A stretch of 64,000 nt of DNA from Actinopolyspora alba (GTDB lineage: Bacteria > Actinomycetota > Actinomycetes > Mycobacteriales > Pseudonocardiaceae): contig NZ_FOMZ01000001.1 in assembly GCF_900112765.1 (NCBI RefSeq), positions 496,001 through 560,000 of the forward strand, given 5' to 3'. The notes under the pieces are model-generated. The model did not search any database, was not told the DNA's origin, and worked only from the letters and a program-made list of their open reading frames with translations. This document shows positions 55,306 to 63,970 of this stretch, in pieces (position 1 is the stretch's first letter; every line of letters starts with the position of its first letter). Made by a program: the position numbers and the translations under genes.

Positions 55306-55635
55306 ATGCGGAAGATCGCAATGCTGTTCGCGATGCTGACGGCCTCGGTCGCCTTCTTTCCCGCGATGGCCGCGGCACAGCCGGCGGAGAGCGCCCTGGT
55401 GGCCAAGCCAAGCACCACCGGATACTGCACCCACTACACACTTATCCGCGAGAATCCCGGACACAACGCCCGACCGAACGGAAGCTGTAAGACCAACGAA
55501 CCGTTCACGGCTTTCTGCTTCCAGGACATGGGTACGGATCTGTGGATAAAGATGCAGACATCGACCAGCCCGGTAGGCTACGTGAACGCCGACGACGTCA
55601 AGATCGACGACTGGCAGAAAATCGGCCAGTGCTGA
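55306..55635 (+). CDS. Small secreted SH3-like protein
   Basis: 109 residues. Sec signal peptide RKIAMLFAMLTASVAFFPAMAAAQ, then an 80-residue domain with CTHYTLIRENPGHNARP, a middle Cys, DLWIKM and GYVNADDV, ending DDWQKIGQC. Spacing and the GYV strand resemble bacterial SH3 domains; four Cys could make two disulfides. GAAAGGA precedes the ATG. Close to both neighbours in sequence; function unknown. Could be wall-bound or a bacteriocin/immunity-type factor. Confidence 0.78.
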   Translation: MRKIAMLFAMLTASVAFFPAMAAAQPAESALVAKPSTTGYCTHYTLIRENPGHNARPNGSCKTNEPFTAFCFQDMGTDLWIKMQTSTSPVGYVNADDVKIDDWQKIGQC

Positions 55636-55800
55636 CGGAGTAGCGGGAACTTCGGAGGGTGCGGTCGCCCAGTGACCACACCCTCCGACTCCGTCCGGCG
55701 TCCCGAAAACGGGAACGAGGTCGCGTCGGAAACGCACATCATCCGACCGAAACACTCACAGAGCCAGTACCGATCCGGTTTTCGGACACGAAGGAACACG

Positions 55801-56130
55801 ATGAGAGATCGAACCGCCGTCTTGTGCACGACATTGGCGTTGCTCGTCATGTCCGGCTCGCACGCGTGGGGCGAGGAACGAACCAACGACGGTACCGGAG
55901 GCACTCAAGCGGTTTGCCGTCATCCGAGCCCGATACACCTGAGGCCCACCAGCGATTCGCGACAGCTGGACCTCTGTTCGCAAGGGGAAACTATGACAAC
56001 CCACTGCTACGTGGACAACGGAGCGGACCTCTGGCTACGCGTATCTCCCGTTGCCGAAGTGCTCGGATACATCAACCTGGACAACGTAGAGGTCAAGAAC
56101 TGGAATCAGCTCTCCCGTTGTGCGAGGTAA
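55801..56130 (+). CDS. Small secreted SH3-like protein, third paralog
   Basis: 109 residues from the ATG at 55801 (AAGGAACACG before it). Signal RDRTAVLCTTLALLVMSGSHAWG, then a diverged domain: CRHPSPIHLRPTSDSRQL, CSQG, CYVDNGADLWLRV, GYINLDNVEVKNWNQL, CAR. The order of Cys, LW and GY motifs matches the gene before it. A frame open further upstream lacks a signal. Function unknown. Confidence 0.78.
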   Translation: MRDRTAVLCTTLALLVMSGSHAWGEERTNDGTGGTQAVCRHPSPIHLRPTSDSRQLDLCSQGETMTTHCYVDNGADLWLRVSPVAEVLGYINLDNVEVKNWNQLSRCAR

Positions 56131-56245
56131 CCTCATGAGGCCGATAATGTCCGCGGCCGTGACGAGCACGCCCCGTACCGGCGGGGTTCGGTCGGGGGCC
56201 TGCGGCCGTGACCACCCGACCGAACTCCGCCGGTAAACGAATCCC

Positions 56246-57313
56246 TCAGCGCAGCACCACGGTGTCCACCGACATCCCTGGGTTGGCCGACAGTCCCAGC
56301 GGGGAGGGTTCGACGCGGTTGGCCAGCACGTGGGCGCCCACCGCGGCGATCATCGCGCCGTTGTCGGTGCACAACCTGGGACGCGGCACCCGCAGCGTGA
56401 TCCCGGCCTCGGCGCAGCGTTCCCGCGCCAACCCGGAGAGTCGTGAGTTCGCCGCCACCCCGCCGGAGAGCACCACGGTGTCCAGCCCCAGCTCCACGGC
56501 GGCTCGCACCGCTTTCTCGGTGAGCACGTCGGCCACCGCTTCCTGGAACGACGCGGCGATGTCGGCGATCGGCAACTGCTTGCCCGCTTCGCGCGCCTGC
56601 TCCACCCAACGCGCGACAGCGGTTTTCAGTCCGGAGAACGAGAAGTCGAACTTCGCGTCCCGCGGTCCGGTCAGGCCGCGCGGGAAGGCGATCGCGTTCG
56701 GGTCGCCCTCACGGGCCATCCGGTCGATCGGCGGGCCGCCAGGATACGGCAGTTCCAGGATGCGTGCCACCTTGTCGTACGCCTCTCCCGCGGCGTCGTC
56801 GATGGTCGAACCGATCTCGGTCACCTCGTCGGCGACCCCGGCCACCGACAACAGTTGGGTGTGCCCGCCGGAGACGAGCATGGCCAGGCAGCGGGACGGC
56901 AGCGGCCCGTGCTCCAGGGTGTCCACCGCGACGTGGCCGAGCAGGTGGTTGACGCCGTAGAGCGGGACCCCCAGCGCCGCCGCGTACGCCTTCGCCGCGG
57001 ACACCCCGACCATCAGCGCACCGGCCAGCCCCGGCCCCGCCGTCACCGCGATGGCGTCCACATCGGACAACTTGATGCCCGCTTCGTCCAGCGCCCGCCG
57101 CGCCGTGGGTTCCATCGCCTCCAGATGGGCCCTGCTGGCGATCTCGGGCACCACACCGCCGAACCGCGCGTGCTGCTCCACGCTGGAAGCCACCGCGTCG
57201 GCGAGCAATCGCACCGAGCCGTCCGGTTCGAGTCGGACCAGCCCGACACCGGTCTCGTCACACGAGGTCTCGATACCGAGCACGATCCGGCCGGGGCCAC
57301 CATCGGTACTCAT
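56246..57313 (-). CDS. tsaD: tRNA threonylcarbamoyladenosine transferase TsaD
   Basis: 355 residues. TsaD transfers the threonylcarbamoyl group to A37 of ANN-decoding tRNAs (t6A). Motifs: [41 protein letters not shown] (iron-binding His), SGGHTQLL and [11 protein letters not shown] at 57313 overlaps the rimI stop by 4 bases, so tsaB-rimI-tsaD is an operon. Essential in most bacteria. Confidence 0.97.
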   Translation of the reverse strand: MSTDGGPGRIVLGIETSCDETGVGLVRLEPDGSVRLLADAVASSVEQHARFGGVVPEIASRAHLEAMEPTARRALDEAGIKLSDVDAIAVTAGPGLAGALMVGVSAAKAYAAALGVPLYGVNHLLGHVAVDTLEHGPLPSRCLAMLVSGGHTQLLSVAGVADEVTEIGSTIDDAAGEAYDKVARILELPYPGGPPIDRMAREGDPNAIAFPRGLTGPRDAKFDFSFSGLKTAVARWVEQAREAGKQLPIADIAASFQEAVADVLTEKAVRAAVELGLDTVVLSGGVAANSRLSGLARERCAEAGITLRVPRPRLCTDNGAMIAAVGAHVLANRVEPSPLGLSANPGMSVDTVVLR

Positions 57314-57873
57314 ACCGCTCCACCTTCCTGCTCGGCCGTACGCTCCGGGCGCCACATGGTGTAGGCGTCGGCGCCGGACGGCCGGTAGTAGCGCTCGCGC
57401 TTGCCGACCACCTCGAAACCGTGCTCCCGGTAAAGCGCGATCGCGGAATCGTTGTCGGTCCGCACTTCCAGGAACACCTGAGCCCGCTGCTCGTCCGCGC
57501 GGACCAGCAGCTTGCGCAACAGTGTCCTGCCGACTCCCTTCCGCTGGTAATCCGGGTCCACGGCGATGGTGTGCACCTCCGCCTCGGCACGCGGCGGCCG
57601 AGCCACGAGGGCCAGTCCGGCGTATCCGATCAACCGGTCCGCGGCGTCGTAGGCACCCACGTAGTAGTCCCCACCGTCCAGCGCGGCGGCGAAAGCGTGC
57701 TCCGACCACGGATCGTCGTCGGGGAACAGCAGTTCTTCCAGTTCGGCGCAGCGCGGGAGATCGCGGCTGCGGAGCTTCGCGACGAACGGTTCGGACGCCC
57801 CCGACGGCGTACCGGACTCACCGGGGCGCTGGTCACCGGGGAACTGGTTACCGGCGCACTGGTTCTCGGTCAC
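57310..57873 (-). CDS. rimI: RimI-type ribosomal protein N-acetyltransferase
   Basis: 187 residues. GNAT fold with acetyl-CoA loop [14 protein letters not shown] and [28 protein letters not shown]; the N-terminal 25 residues are poorly conserved and may not belong to the mature core. In actinobacteria rimI lies between tsaB and tsaD as here; it acetylates the N-terminus of protein S18 and perhaps others. Overlaps both neighbours by 4 bases. Confidence 0.92.
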   Translation of the reverse strand: MTENQCAGNQFPGDQRPGESGTPSGASEPFVAKLRSRDLPRCAELEELLFPDDDPWSEHAFAAALDGGDYYVGAYDAADRLIGYAGLALVARPPRAEAEVHTIAVDPDYQRKGVGRTLLRKLLVRADEQRAQVFLEVRTDNDSAIALYREHGFEVVGKRERYYRPSGADAYTMWRPERTAEQEGGAV

Positions 57874-58574
57874 GTCCTCCCCCGCTCGGCCGTCACGGAC
57901 TTCGGTGGTCCTGGCGCGGCAGCGTCTGGCCTGCGCAGGTACATCGGCACCAGGGGCCGGGGATCCGCTCCGGCCACCACCTCCGCTCCGGCCACCGCCA
58001 CGATGCCCTCGGGGCTCGGATAGGCGGGCTCGACCACCTCGAGCCCCAGGTCGGGGGCGTGCCGCGCGGCCGACTCACCCGCGGCGGCCCGGACGTGCAG
58101 CCCCTCCAGGCGCGGGGGAAGTTCCTCGGGCCGGTCCACGGCGGGATCGGTCAGCCGCTCGCGCACGCCGTACGGTTTCCTGGAGCCGTAGGCGGCCCAG
58201 TACACTTCGCTGCGGCGGGCGTCGGTGAGCACCAACAGCGGCGAGTTCCCCTCGGTCCGCGCCGCTATGGCGTCCAGACTGCTTACGGGATACACCCGGG
58301 TCCCGGAGGCGTGACCGAGCGCGGCGGCCGTGACCATCCCGACCCGCAGTCCGGTGAACGGCCCCGGACCGGCGCCGACGACGATCGCGTCCACCTCACC
58401 CAGCTGATGGCCGCCTTCCGCGAGGACATCGAGCAACTGCGGGGTGAGTAGTTCACCGTGGGCGCGAGGATTGACCGTTACGCGCTCGGCCAGCGAGTGC
58501 GGCCGAGTGTCCGCGAGCTCGACCAGCCCCGCGGTTACCGCGGGAGTCGAGGTATCCAACGCGATGACGAGCAC
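57870..58574 (-). CDS. tsaB: tRNA t6A biosynthesis protein TsaB
   Basis: 234 residues, ASKHA fold like TsaD but inactive: MLVIALDTSTPAVTAGL, LTPQLLDVL, VVGAGPGPFTGLRVGM and SLDAIAA. It partners TsaD in t6A synthesis. GTG start at 58574. tsaE, usually just upstream in related genomes, is not here; a beta-galactosidase gene occupies the position. The gene ends with a 4-base overlap with rimI. Confidence 0.94.
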   Translation of the reverse strand: MLVIALDTSTPAVTAGLVELADTRPHSLAERVTVNPRAHGELLTPQLLDVLAEGGHQLGEVDAIVVGAGPGPFTGLRVGMVTAAALGHASGTRVYPVSSLDAIAARTEGNSPLLVLTDARRSEVYWAAYGSRKPYGVRERLTDPAVDRPEELPPRLEGLHVRAAAGESAARHAPDLGLEVVEPAYPSPEGIVAVAGAEVVAGADPRPLVPMYLRRPDAAAPGPPKSVTAERGRT

Positions 58575-58716
58575 AGTGGTTCAGAGTACTTCAACCGCAG
58601 GTCATCGCCCTCAACGGGTCGGGGATCGCGCGCACGGCCCCCGACGTGCGGCGGGGCCGCCGGGCCGGTGGGATTCCGGCTCGACGGCCCCGTCGGGAAA
58701 TCAACGCCCACGCGCC

Positions 58717-61700
58717 TCACCTTCCGGTGGGGCGCAGCACCACCGAGTAGGTGTGCGGGCGGTCGGCACGCACCCGGTACTCGTCCCGCACCGGGTTCGG
58801 CGTGTCACCGAGGCCGGTGACGGCTTCGGAGACGTGCAGCGTGATGAACGGGTCCTCACGCAGCTGGTAGGCGAAATCCGTGCGCTCGGCGTTGGAGTAC
58901 CGGTCGGCGGAGACCGCCAGTGAATCGCCGGAGACCGACAGCCCCGCGTGCTCGCCGGAGAGCTTCACCCACTCGGTGTCGACCTTGACACCGTTGTCCT
59001 GCGGCGGCAGGAAGTCGAACCACTGTTCGTCGACCGTCGAGGACCAGCGCCCGATGTGCTGCGAATCCTTGCGATCGGGATAGGACTCGCCGGGTCCGCG
59101 GCCGTACCAGGTCATGTCGCCGAACGACTCGGGCACCCGCAGCGACATCCCGACCTTGGGCAGCCACGGCAACGAACGCATCCGTTCGCCGTAGGCCTCG
59201 AGCCGGTGCTGGAGTTCGATCCCTCCGGAGGAGTCGATCCGATACGTCCAGCGGCTGTCGAAACCGTTGCCGGAAACGTCGGGGGCCGAGGAACGGGTGC
59301 GCACGACCACCTTCGCCTTCCCGGCCTCGGAACGGCTCACCCGAACCGAGCGAACCTCGGTCTCCAGCCGGTCCAGTCCCAGCTCCCGGAACTGCGCCTC
59401 GGGGTTGACCCCGCTCCAGTTGCTCCACTCGTTGCCGGTCGGCGGCCGGAACACGTCGAGCTCGGGACCGCCGAGCAACCGCTCGGTTCCGTCGGTGGAC
59501 AGCGAGCTCAACGTCCCCTGATCGCGGTCGAAGGTGTACCGGAAACCGGCACCCCGCACCCGGACGTCGTCGGCGGCACGTCGCACGGAGAGCGACTCCG
59601 TGCTCCGGTTCCGCTTCCGGTCGGCGCTACCGGGAGCGGCCGGGGCCCGCTCGCCCCCCGCCGCGAGCTGTTCGGAGGCGATGGTGTGCCCCGCCGGGAT
59701 GCTGCGGGAGGCCTCCCGCAGCTTGGCGGTGAGCACCAGGAAGCGCTCCGTCTCACCCGCGCTCGGCAGGTCCAGGTCGACCTGTCGGCTCTCGCCCGGC
59801 CCCACGGTCACGTTCACCGGACCGGCTGCCACCTCACGACCGTTGGACTTCAGCTTCCACCGCAGGTCATAGGCGTCGGTGCTCAGGGTGTGGTTGAGGT
59901 TGCGCACCACGAACCGCCCGTCGGCGGCATCGGTGGCCCCGTCGACCGTGTCGAACCGGATCGGCGCGTGGCTGTAGGCCAGTTGCTTGAGCTCCGGCTG
60001 TGGAGTGCGGTCGGCGTTGACCAGACCGTTCACCACGAACTGCGAGGACCCGTACGTGTCGTACTCTCCCGCGCGTCGCTGCTCGTCGAAGTTCAGCGCG
60101 AGAACCGCCCGCCGCGCCGGGTCGGCACTGGAGGAGATGTCGCCCGGTGACAGCGCACTGTCGTAGACGCGGGCGTTGTCGACCACGGCGTGCGCGGTCC
60201 GCCCGGCGAAGCTGTCCCGGTGCTTCTCCTGGTTCCGGCCGACGGTGACGGTGTACATGGTGTTGTGCGCGATCTCGCCGTCGTAGGACTCGGCCGCCAC
60301 CTGCTCACCGTCGAGGAAGAGCCGCACCTGCGAACCGTCGTAGGTGCCGGTGACGCGGTGCCAGTTTCCCCACCAGTCATCGGGGATCTCCACCCTGGCG
60401 GTGTGCCAGCCGCCCTCGCCGTAGACGAAGAACTCGACGTGGTTCCGATCCGGCATCTGCAGTGCCCACTGCTTGTCGCCCTTGGCCAGGAAGGTGTTGG
60501 AACCGTCCCAGGACAACGGCTTGACGCGGACGTCGAGCGTGACCTCCTCGCCCGTTATGCCGAGTTTCGGATCGCGGTAGGCCTGCGCCCAGTCGTCCAT
60601 TCCGGACAGTTTCAGCGCCTTGCCCTCCACGCCCTTGACCAGTGAGGGGTTGCCGTTGACGTGTACCGGGATGTCGTTGCCCGAGGAGTCGGGCAGCATC
60701 CGGCGTTGTCGCGACAGGCCCTGGTCGACCCAGTCCCACACGAATCCGCCTTGCAGGGCGGGCTCGCTGCGGATGGTCTTCCACATGTCCTCGTAGTGCC
60801 CGAGGCTGTTGCCCATGGCGTGCAACCACTCGCCCATCACGACCGGTTTGGTCTCGGTGCGGGCGATCTCCTTCAGCGCACCGGGCGAGGGATAACGCGG
60901 TCCGGCCACGTCCGCGAAGGGCGCGTCACCGCCGTGGTTGTTGGCCTGGTGGTAGAGCAGCCTGGTCGGGTCGACCGCGCGGGCGTGCTCGGCCATGTCG
61001 TAGTGGGCCTTGCCGAGTCCCGCCTCGTTCCCGGTGTCCCAGATGATCACGCTCGGGTGGTTCTTGTCGCGTTCCATCATCGCGTCGAACCGATCCGCGA
61101 AGGCGGCCTGCCATGCCGGGCGGTCGGCGAGGCAGTCCCGTTCGGGCTCGGCCGAGCAGTTCTCCCGGTAGTGGGTCTCGGTGTCGACCTCGTCGGCCAC
61201 CAGCAGACCGTTGCGGTCGGCCAACCGGTACCAGTACGGATCGTTCGGGTAGTGCGAGGTCCGTACCGCGTTGATGTTGTTGCGCCGCATCAGGGCGACG
61301 TCCTCCCGCTGCCGTGCGCGACTGACCGTGCGCCCGGTCTCGGGGTCGTGCTCGTGCCGGTTGACGCCACGCAGGTTCACCGGTTGGCCGTTGAGCAGGA
61401 TCTGCCTGTCCTTCGTGGTGACCTCGCGGAAACCGACCGGCTGCTGGGTGATCTGCTTGACCTCGCCGTCCGGGCCGAGCAGCCGCAGCACCACGGTGTA
61501 GAGCGCGGGGTTCTCGTCGCTCCACAACTCGGGGGACTCGATCTCACGGCTGAGATCGATGCGGGCACTGCCACCGTCGACCTTCGTGGTCCCGTCGAGA
61601 CCGGCCACTCGATCGCCCCCGGGGCCGTGGAGCGCGGCCCGCACGCGGTGCTGTCCGGTTGTGCCGCCCCGGACCGAGCTCAGATCCACACCGATGTCGA

Positions 61701-62550
61701 GTGTCGCGTCGGTGTAGGAGTCGTCCAGATCGGTACGGACGGTGACGTCGGACATGTGGGTTCGCGGCACGCTGTAGAGGCGGACGCTGCGGAAGATCCC
61801 GGAGAAGTGCCAGAAGTCCATGTTCTCCAGGTAGCTGCCCGCGCTCCAGCGGTGGACCCGCACGGCGATGGTGTTCTTACCCGGGTGCAGGTACTGGCTG
61901 ATGTCGTACTCCGCCGGGGTGTAGCCACCCTGGTCGTAGCCGACGTAGTTGCCGTTGATCCACACGAAGTTGCCGCTGGTGGCGCCCTCGAACCGAAGCA
62001 GCTGGCGCCTGCCGTCCCAGTCCTTCGGGAGGTGGAACTCCCGGACGTAGGCACCGGTCGGGTTCACGTCGTCTGGAACCTTCGGCGGGTCGTACGGCGA
62101 GACCTCGGATGAGACGTTGCGGTAGATGGGGTGACCGTGGCCCTGCTGTTGCCACACTCCCGGCACCGAGATGTCGTCCCACCGCTTGGTACGGCTTCCG
62201 CGCTGCCAGCCTTCGGGGAGTTCGCGGTAGTGGTCGGCGTACCGGAACCGCCACTGACCGTCCAACGACTTGGTCCAACGGGTGGGGCGGTCCTGTTTCG
62301 CCGCGGTGTCCTGGCGTGCGGCGCGCAACGCCTGTTCCGCGTTGTCGTAGGGACGTAGGTAAGCGTGATGTGGTTGCTGGTTCTCCCCGACCCTGCTCGG
62401 GTCCTCCAAATAGGACTCGATCGTGGCGGGATCGGTGGGGCCGTCCGGTTGCCGCGCCTGTGCCGTGGTGGGCACCAGCACGGCCATCACGGCAACCGCC
62501 GTCGCCGAGGCCAACCAGCCCGCGGGACGTAATCGACGCCTCGCGCTCAT
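58717..62550 (-). CDS. lacZ: Secreted GH2 beta-galactosidase with LamG-like insert
   Basis: 1277 residues. A signal peptide (SARRRLRPAGWLASATAVAVM ... AQA) directs export. GH2 sugar-binding and immunoglobulin-like domains (PYDPPKVPDDVNPTGAYVREF, GVNRHEHDPETGRTV) lead to the TIM barrel: acid/base Glu509 in WDTGNEAGLG and nucleophile Glu574 in VMGEWLHAMGNS. Residues about 630-835 are a concanavalin-like LamG insert after the barrel, which would bind carbohydrate. A final beta-sandwich domain (MTWYGRGPGESYPDRKDS, LPPQDNGV) matches the LacZ C-terminus. ATG at 62550 with GGGAGG sits at the base of a long inverted repeat. The actual glycan is not certain. Confidence 0.92.
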   Translation of the reverse strand: MSARRRLRPAGWLASATAVAVMAVLVPTTAQARQPDGPTDPATIESYLEDPSRVGENQQPHHAYLRPYDNAEQALRAARQDTAAKQDRPTRWTKSLDGQWRFRYADHYRELPEGWQRGSRTKRWDDISVPGVWQQQGHGHPIYRNVSSEVSPYDPPKVPDDVNPTGAYVREFHLPKDWDGRRQLLRFEGATSGNFVWINGNYVGYDQGGYTPAEYDISQYLHPGKNTIAVRVHRWSAGSYLENMDFWHFSGIFRSVRLYSVPRTHMSDVTVRTDLDDSYTDATLDIGVDLSSVRGGTTGQHRVRAALHGPGGDRVAGLDGTTKVDGGSARIDLSREIESPELWSDENPALYTVVLRLLGPDGEVKQITQQPVGFREVTTKDRQILLNGQPVNLRGVNRHEHDPETGRTVSRARQREDVALMRRNNINAVRTSHYPNDPYWYRLADRNGLLVADEVDTETHYRENCSAEPERDCLADRPAWQAAFADRFDAMMERDKNHPSVIIWDTGNEAGLGKAHYDMAEHARAVDPTRLLYHQANNHGGDAPFADVAGPRYPSPGALKEIARTETKPVVMGEWLHAMGNSLGHYEDMWKTIRSEPALQGGFVWDWVDQGLSRQRRMLPDSSGNDIPVHVNGNPSLVKGVEGKALKLSGMDDWAQAYRDPKLGITGEEVTLDVRVKPLSWDGSNTFLAKGDKQWALQMPDRNHVEFFVYGEGGWHTARVEIPDDWWGNWHRVTGTYDGSQVRLFLDGEQVAAESYDGEIAHNTMYTVTVGRNQEKHRDSFAGRTAHAVVDNARVYDSALSPGDISSSADPARRAVLALNFDEQRRAGEYDTYGSSQFVVNGLVNADRTPQPELKQLAYSHAPIRFDTVDGATDAADGRFVVRNLNHTLSTDAYDLRWKLKSNGREVAAGPVNVTVGPGESRQVDLDLPSAGETERFLVLTAKLREASRSIPAGHTIASEQLAAGGERAPAAPGSADRKRNRSTESLSVRRAADDVRVRGAGFRYTFDRDQGTLSSLSTDGTERLLGGPELDVFRPPTGNEWSNWSGVNPEAQFRELGLDRLETEVRSVRVSRSEAGKAKVVVRTRSSAPDVSGNGFDSRWTYRIDSSGGIELQHRLEAYGERMRSLPWLPKVGMSLRVPESFGDMTWYGRGPGESYPDRKDSQHIGRWSSTVDEQWFDFLPPQDNGVKVDTEWVKLSGEHAGLSVSGDSLAVSADRYSNAERTDFAYQLREDPFITLHVSEAVTGLGDTPNPVRDEYRVRADRPHTYSVVLRPTGR

Positions 62551-62557
62551 GAGCACC

Positions 62558-62624
62558 TCCCTCAGCAACAACACAGTGTGTAATCTTGTTTTTTCGTGTT
62601 TGTCACTGTGTTGTTGCTGAGGGA
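62558..62624 (-). promoter_or_regulatory. 21-bp inverted repeat over lacZ ribosome-binding site
   Basis: Perfect 21-base arms (62558-62578 and 62604-62624) with a 25-base A/T-rich centre. The arm nearer the gene overlaps the GGGAGG Shine-Dalgarno. It could be an mRNA hairpin that hides the RBS, or a pair of inverted operator sites for a sugar-responsive repressor. Confidence 0.8.
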
Positions 62625-62658
62625 TCTTGTCCGATTCGCCGGCCGAGGTCAAGATTCA

Positions 62659-62697
62659 TCCCACCGGTACCGCCCGAACAGGGCAGTACCGGTGGGA
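62659..62697 (-). terminator. Hairpin after allantoicase gene
   Basis: A perfect 12-bp stem (62659-62670 with 62686-62697) plus a nested GCCC/GGGC pair in the loop. It lies about 105-140 bases past the allantoicase stop and separates that gene from lacZ. Confidence 0.75.
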
Positions 62698-62716
62698 CAC
62701 GGACACCGGCGGCACA

Positions 62717-62737
62717 GCGATTTCGCGAGAAATTGAC
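62717..62737. repeat. Dispersed palindrome, copy 5
   Basis: Core ATTTCGCGAGAAAT (62720-62733) in the same flank as copies 1-4. It lies between the end of the allantoicase gene and the terminator before lacZ; here it is single. Confidence 0.82.
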
Positions 62738-62800
62738 ATCCGTACCCGGTGCCCGCGGCTTCCGTGGGGGAGCCGCTCGATCCGGCGCGGCGCGCCGAAC

Positions 62801-63970
62801 TCAGAGCAGGGCCGTGAGCTCGGGAGGGAGAACCGCGTCCTCGGGGATCGGCCTCCGCGCGAGCAGCGTCTCGGCGGCGGCCTCGCCCGGCCCGGCCGCT
62901 CCGGTCAACACCTCTCTGGCCTGCCCCGGCGGCAAGTGGTTGAACCACCGAGCCACCAGGTGCCGCACCCCGTCCTCGGCCGCCCGGCCGTGCAGCCGCA
63001 ACCGGGCCATCCCACCGTCCGGGAACACGTCCAGTCGCACGTGGGTGACCTCGGCACGTACCGGCAGCCGGAACCGGTGGCAGGTGTCCGGTCGCAGCCT
63101 GGTTCGCGGCAGCAGCTCCGTCCAGGACGCGGGATCGTCCGGATCGTGCTCGCGCGCGTCGCAGCCGGACAGCGCCGCCCAGCCGGGCGCGTTGCCCTTG
63201 AAGTGGCTGGTGTCCACCTCGGCGCGCTCCACGGTCCCGGCCGCGGCCAGCCGCACCGAGACCCAGTCGTTGCCGTCGTCCCTGCGGCGCGCTGTCTCCC
63301 AGCCCTCACCCATCACGCGTGCCAGCCCGGGAGCGAACAGGTTCGACGGCGAGGAGAAGAACATGTTGCTGCAACCGGTGACCCGACCGCCGTTCTCCAA
63401 CGCGCCCAGGTCGAAGCGGTCGGAGACCCAGCGCGGATCCGCCACCGGCTCACCGTGCACCCGCAGCCGGGCGATACCACCGTCCGGGTGCATGCACAGC
63501 CGGACGTGGGTGTAGCGGTGCGGCGGATCCACGTCGAAGACGTTGCGGGTGTGGCCCTCGACCGGGCTGGGCGGCAGGATCTCCTCCCACTCCGCGTGTT
63601 CGAGCTCGCCCGGATCGGGATAGCCCTCGACCGCGCAGGCCTGCACCGAGACCTCCGGCGGATAGTTGCCCTTGAAGAACGAGGTGTCGACGACGAGCCT
63701 GCGGATCAGGCCGGGCAGGCCGAGTCGGACGATCGCGTGGTCGAAACCGGGCTCGCGGCGCCTGCGGGTCTCCCAGCCGTCGTAGATCTGTCCCTTGTGG
63801 CCGAAGCTGTAGGGCTGGTAGGTGGGTTCCTCGGGCTTGAGTAGGTTCTCCCGCTCGGCGAACAGCTCGTCGTTGGCGTAACCGGCCGATCCGCCGTAAA
63901 CCCGGGAGGCGAGATCGGGCAACGCGGAGCGGTACGAATCCTCGCTCGTGGTGTCCTGGTTCCGGCTCAT
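62801..63970 (-). CDS. alc: Allantoicase
   Basis: Hydrolyses allantoate to ureidoglycolate and urea in purine breakdown. 389 residues containing two allantoicase repeats: SFGHKGQIYDGWETRRRREPGFDHAIVRLG and the similar MGEGWETARRRDDGNDWVSVRLA, with VDTSFFKGNYPPEVSVQA and VDTSHFKGNAPGWAALS. The last 50 residues (RWFNHLPPGQAREVLTG ... ARRPI) look like the start of an OHCU decarboxylase, an enzyme of the same pathway. ATG with GAGGAG before it, overlapping the stop of an upstream frame (ATGA). Confidence 0.93.
   Translation of the reverse strand: MSRNQDTTSEDSYRSALPDLASRVYGGSAGYANDELFAERENLLKPEEPTYQPYSFGHKGQIYDGWETRRRREPGFDHAIVRLGLPGLIRRLVVDTSFFKGNYPPEVSVQACAVEGYPDPGELEHAEWEEILPPSPVEGHTRNVFDVDPPHRYTHVRLCMHPDGGIARLRVHGEPVADPRWVSDRFDLGALENGGRVTGCSNMFFSSPSNLFAPGLARVMGEGWETARRRDDGNDWVSVRLAAAGTVERAEVDTSHFKGNAPGWAALSGCDAREHDPDDPASWTELLPRTRLRPDTCHRFRLPVRAEVTHVRLDVFPDGGMARLRLHGRAAEDGVRHLVARWFNHLPPGQAREVLTGAAGPGEAAAETLLARRPIPEDAVLPPELTALL

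Noticed and set aside
57051-58451. 466-codon plus-strand frame over tsaD/rimI/tsaB
   Set aside because: Antisense shadow of three firmly identified genes; no family similarity.
60661-62112. 483-codon plus-strand frame over lacZ
   Set aside because: Antisense shadow of the beta-galactosidase gene.
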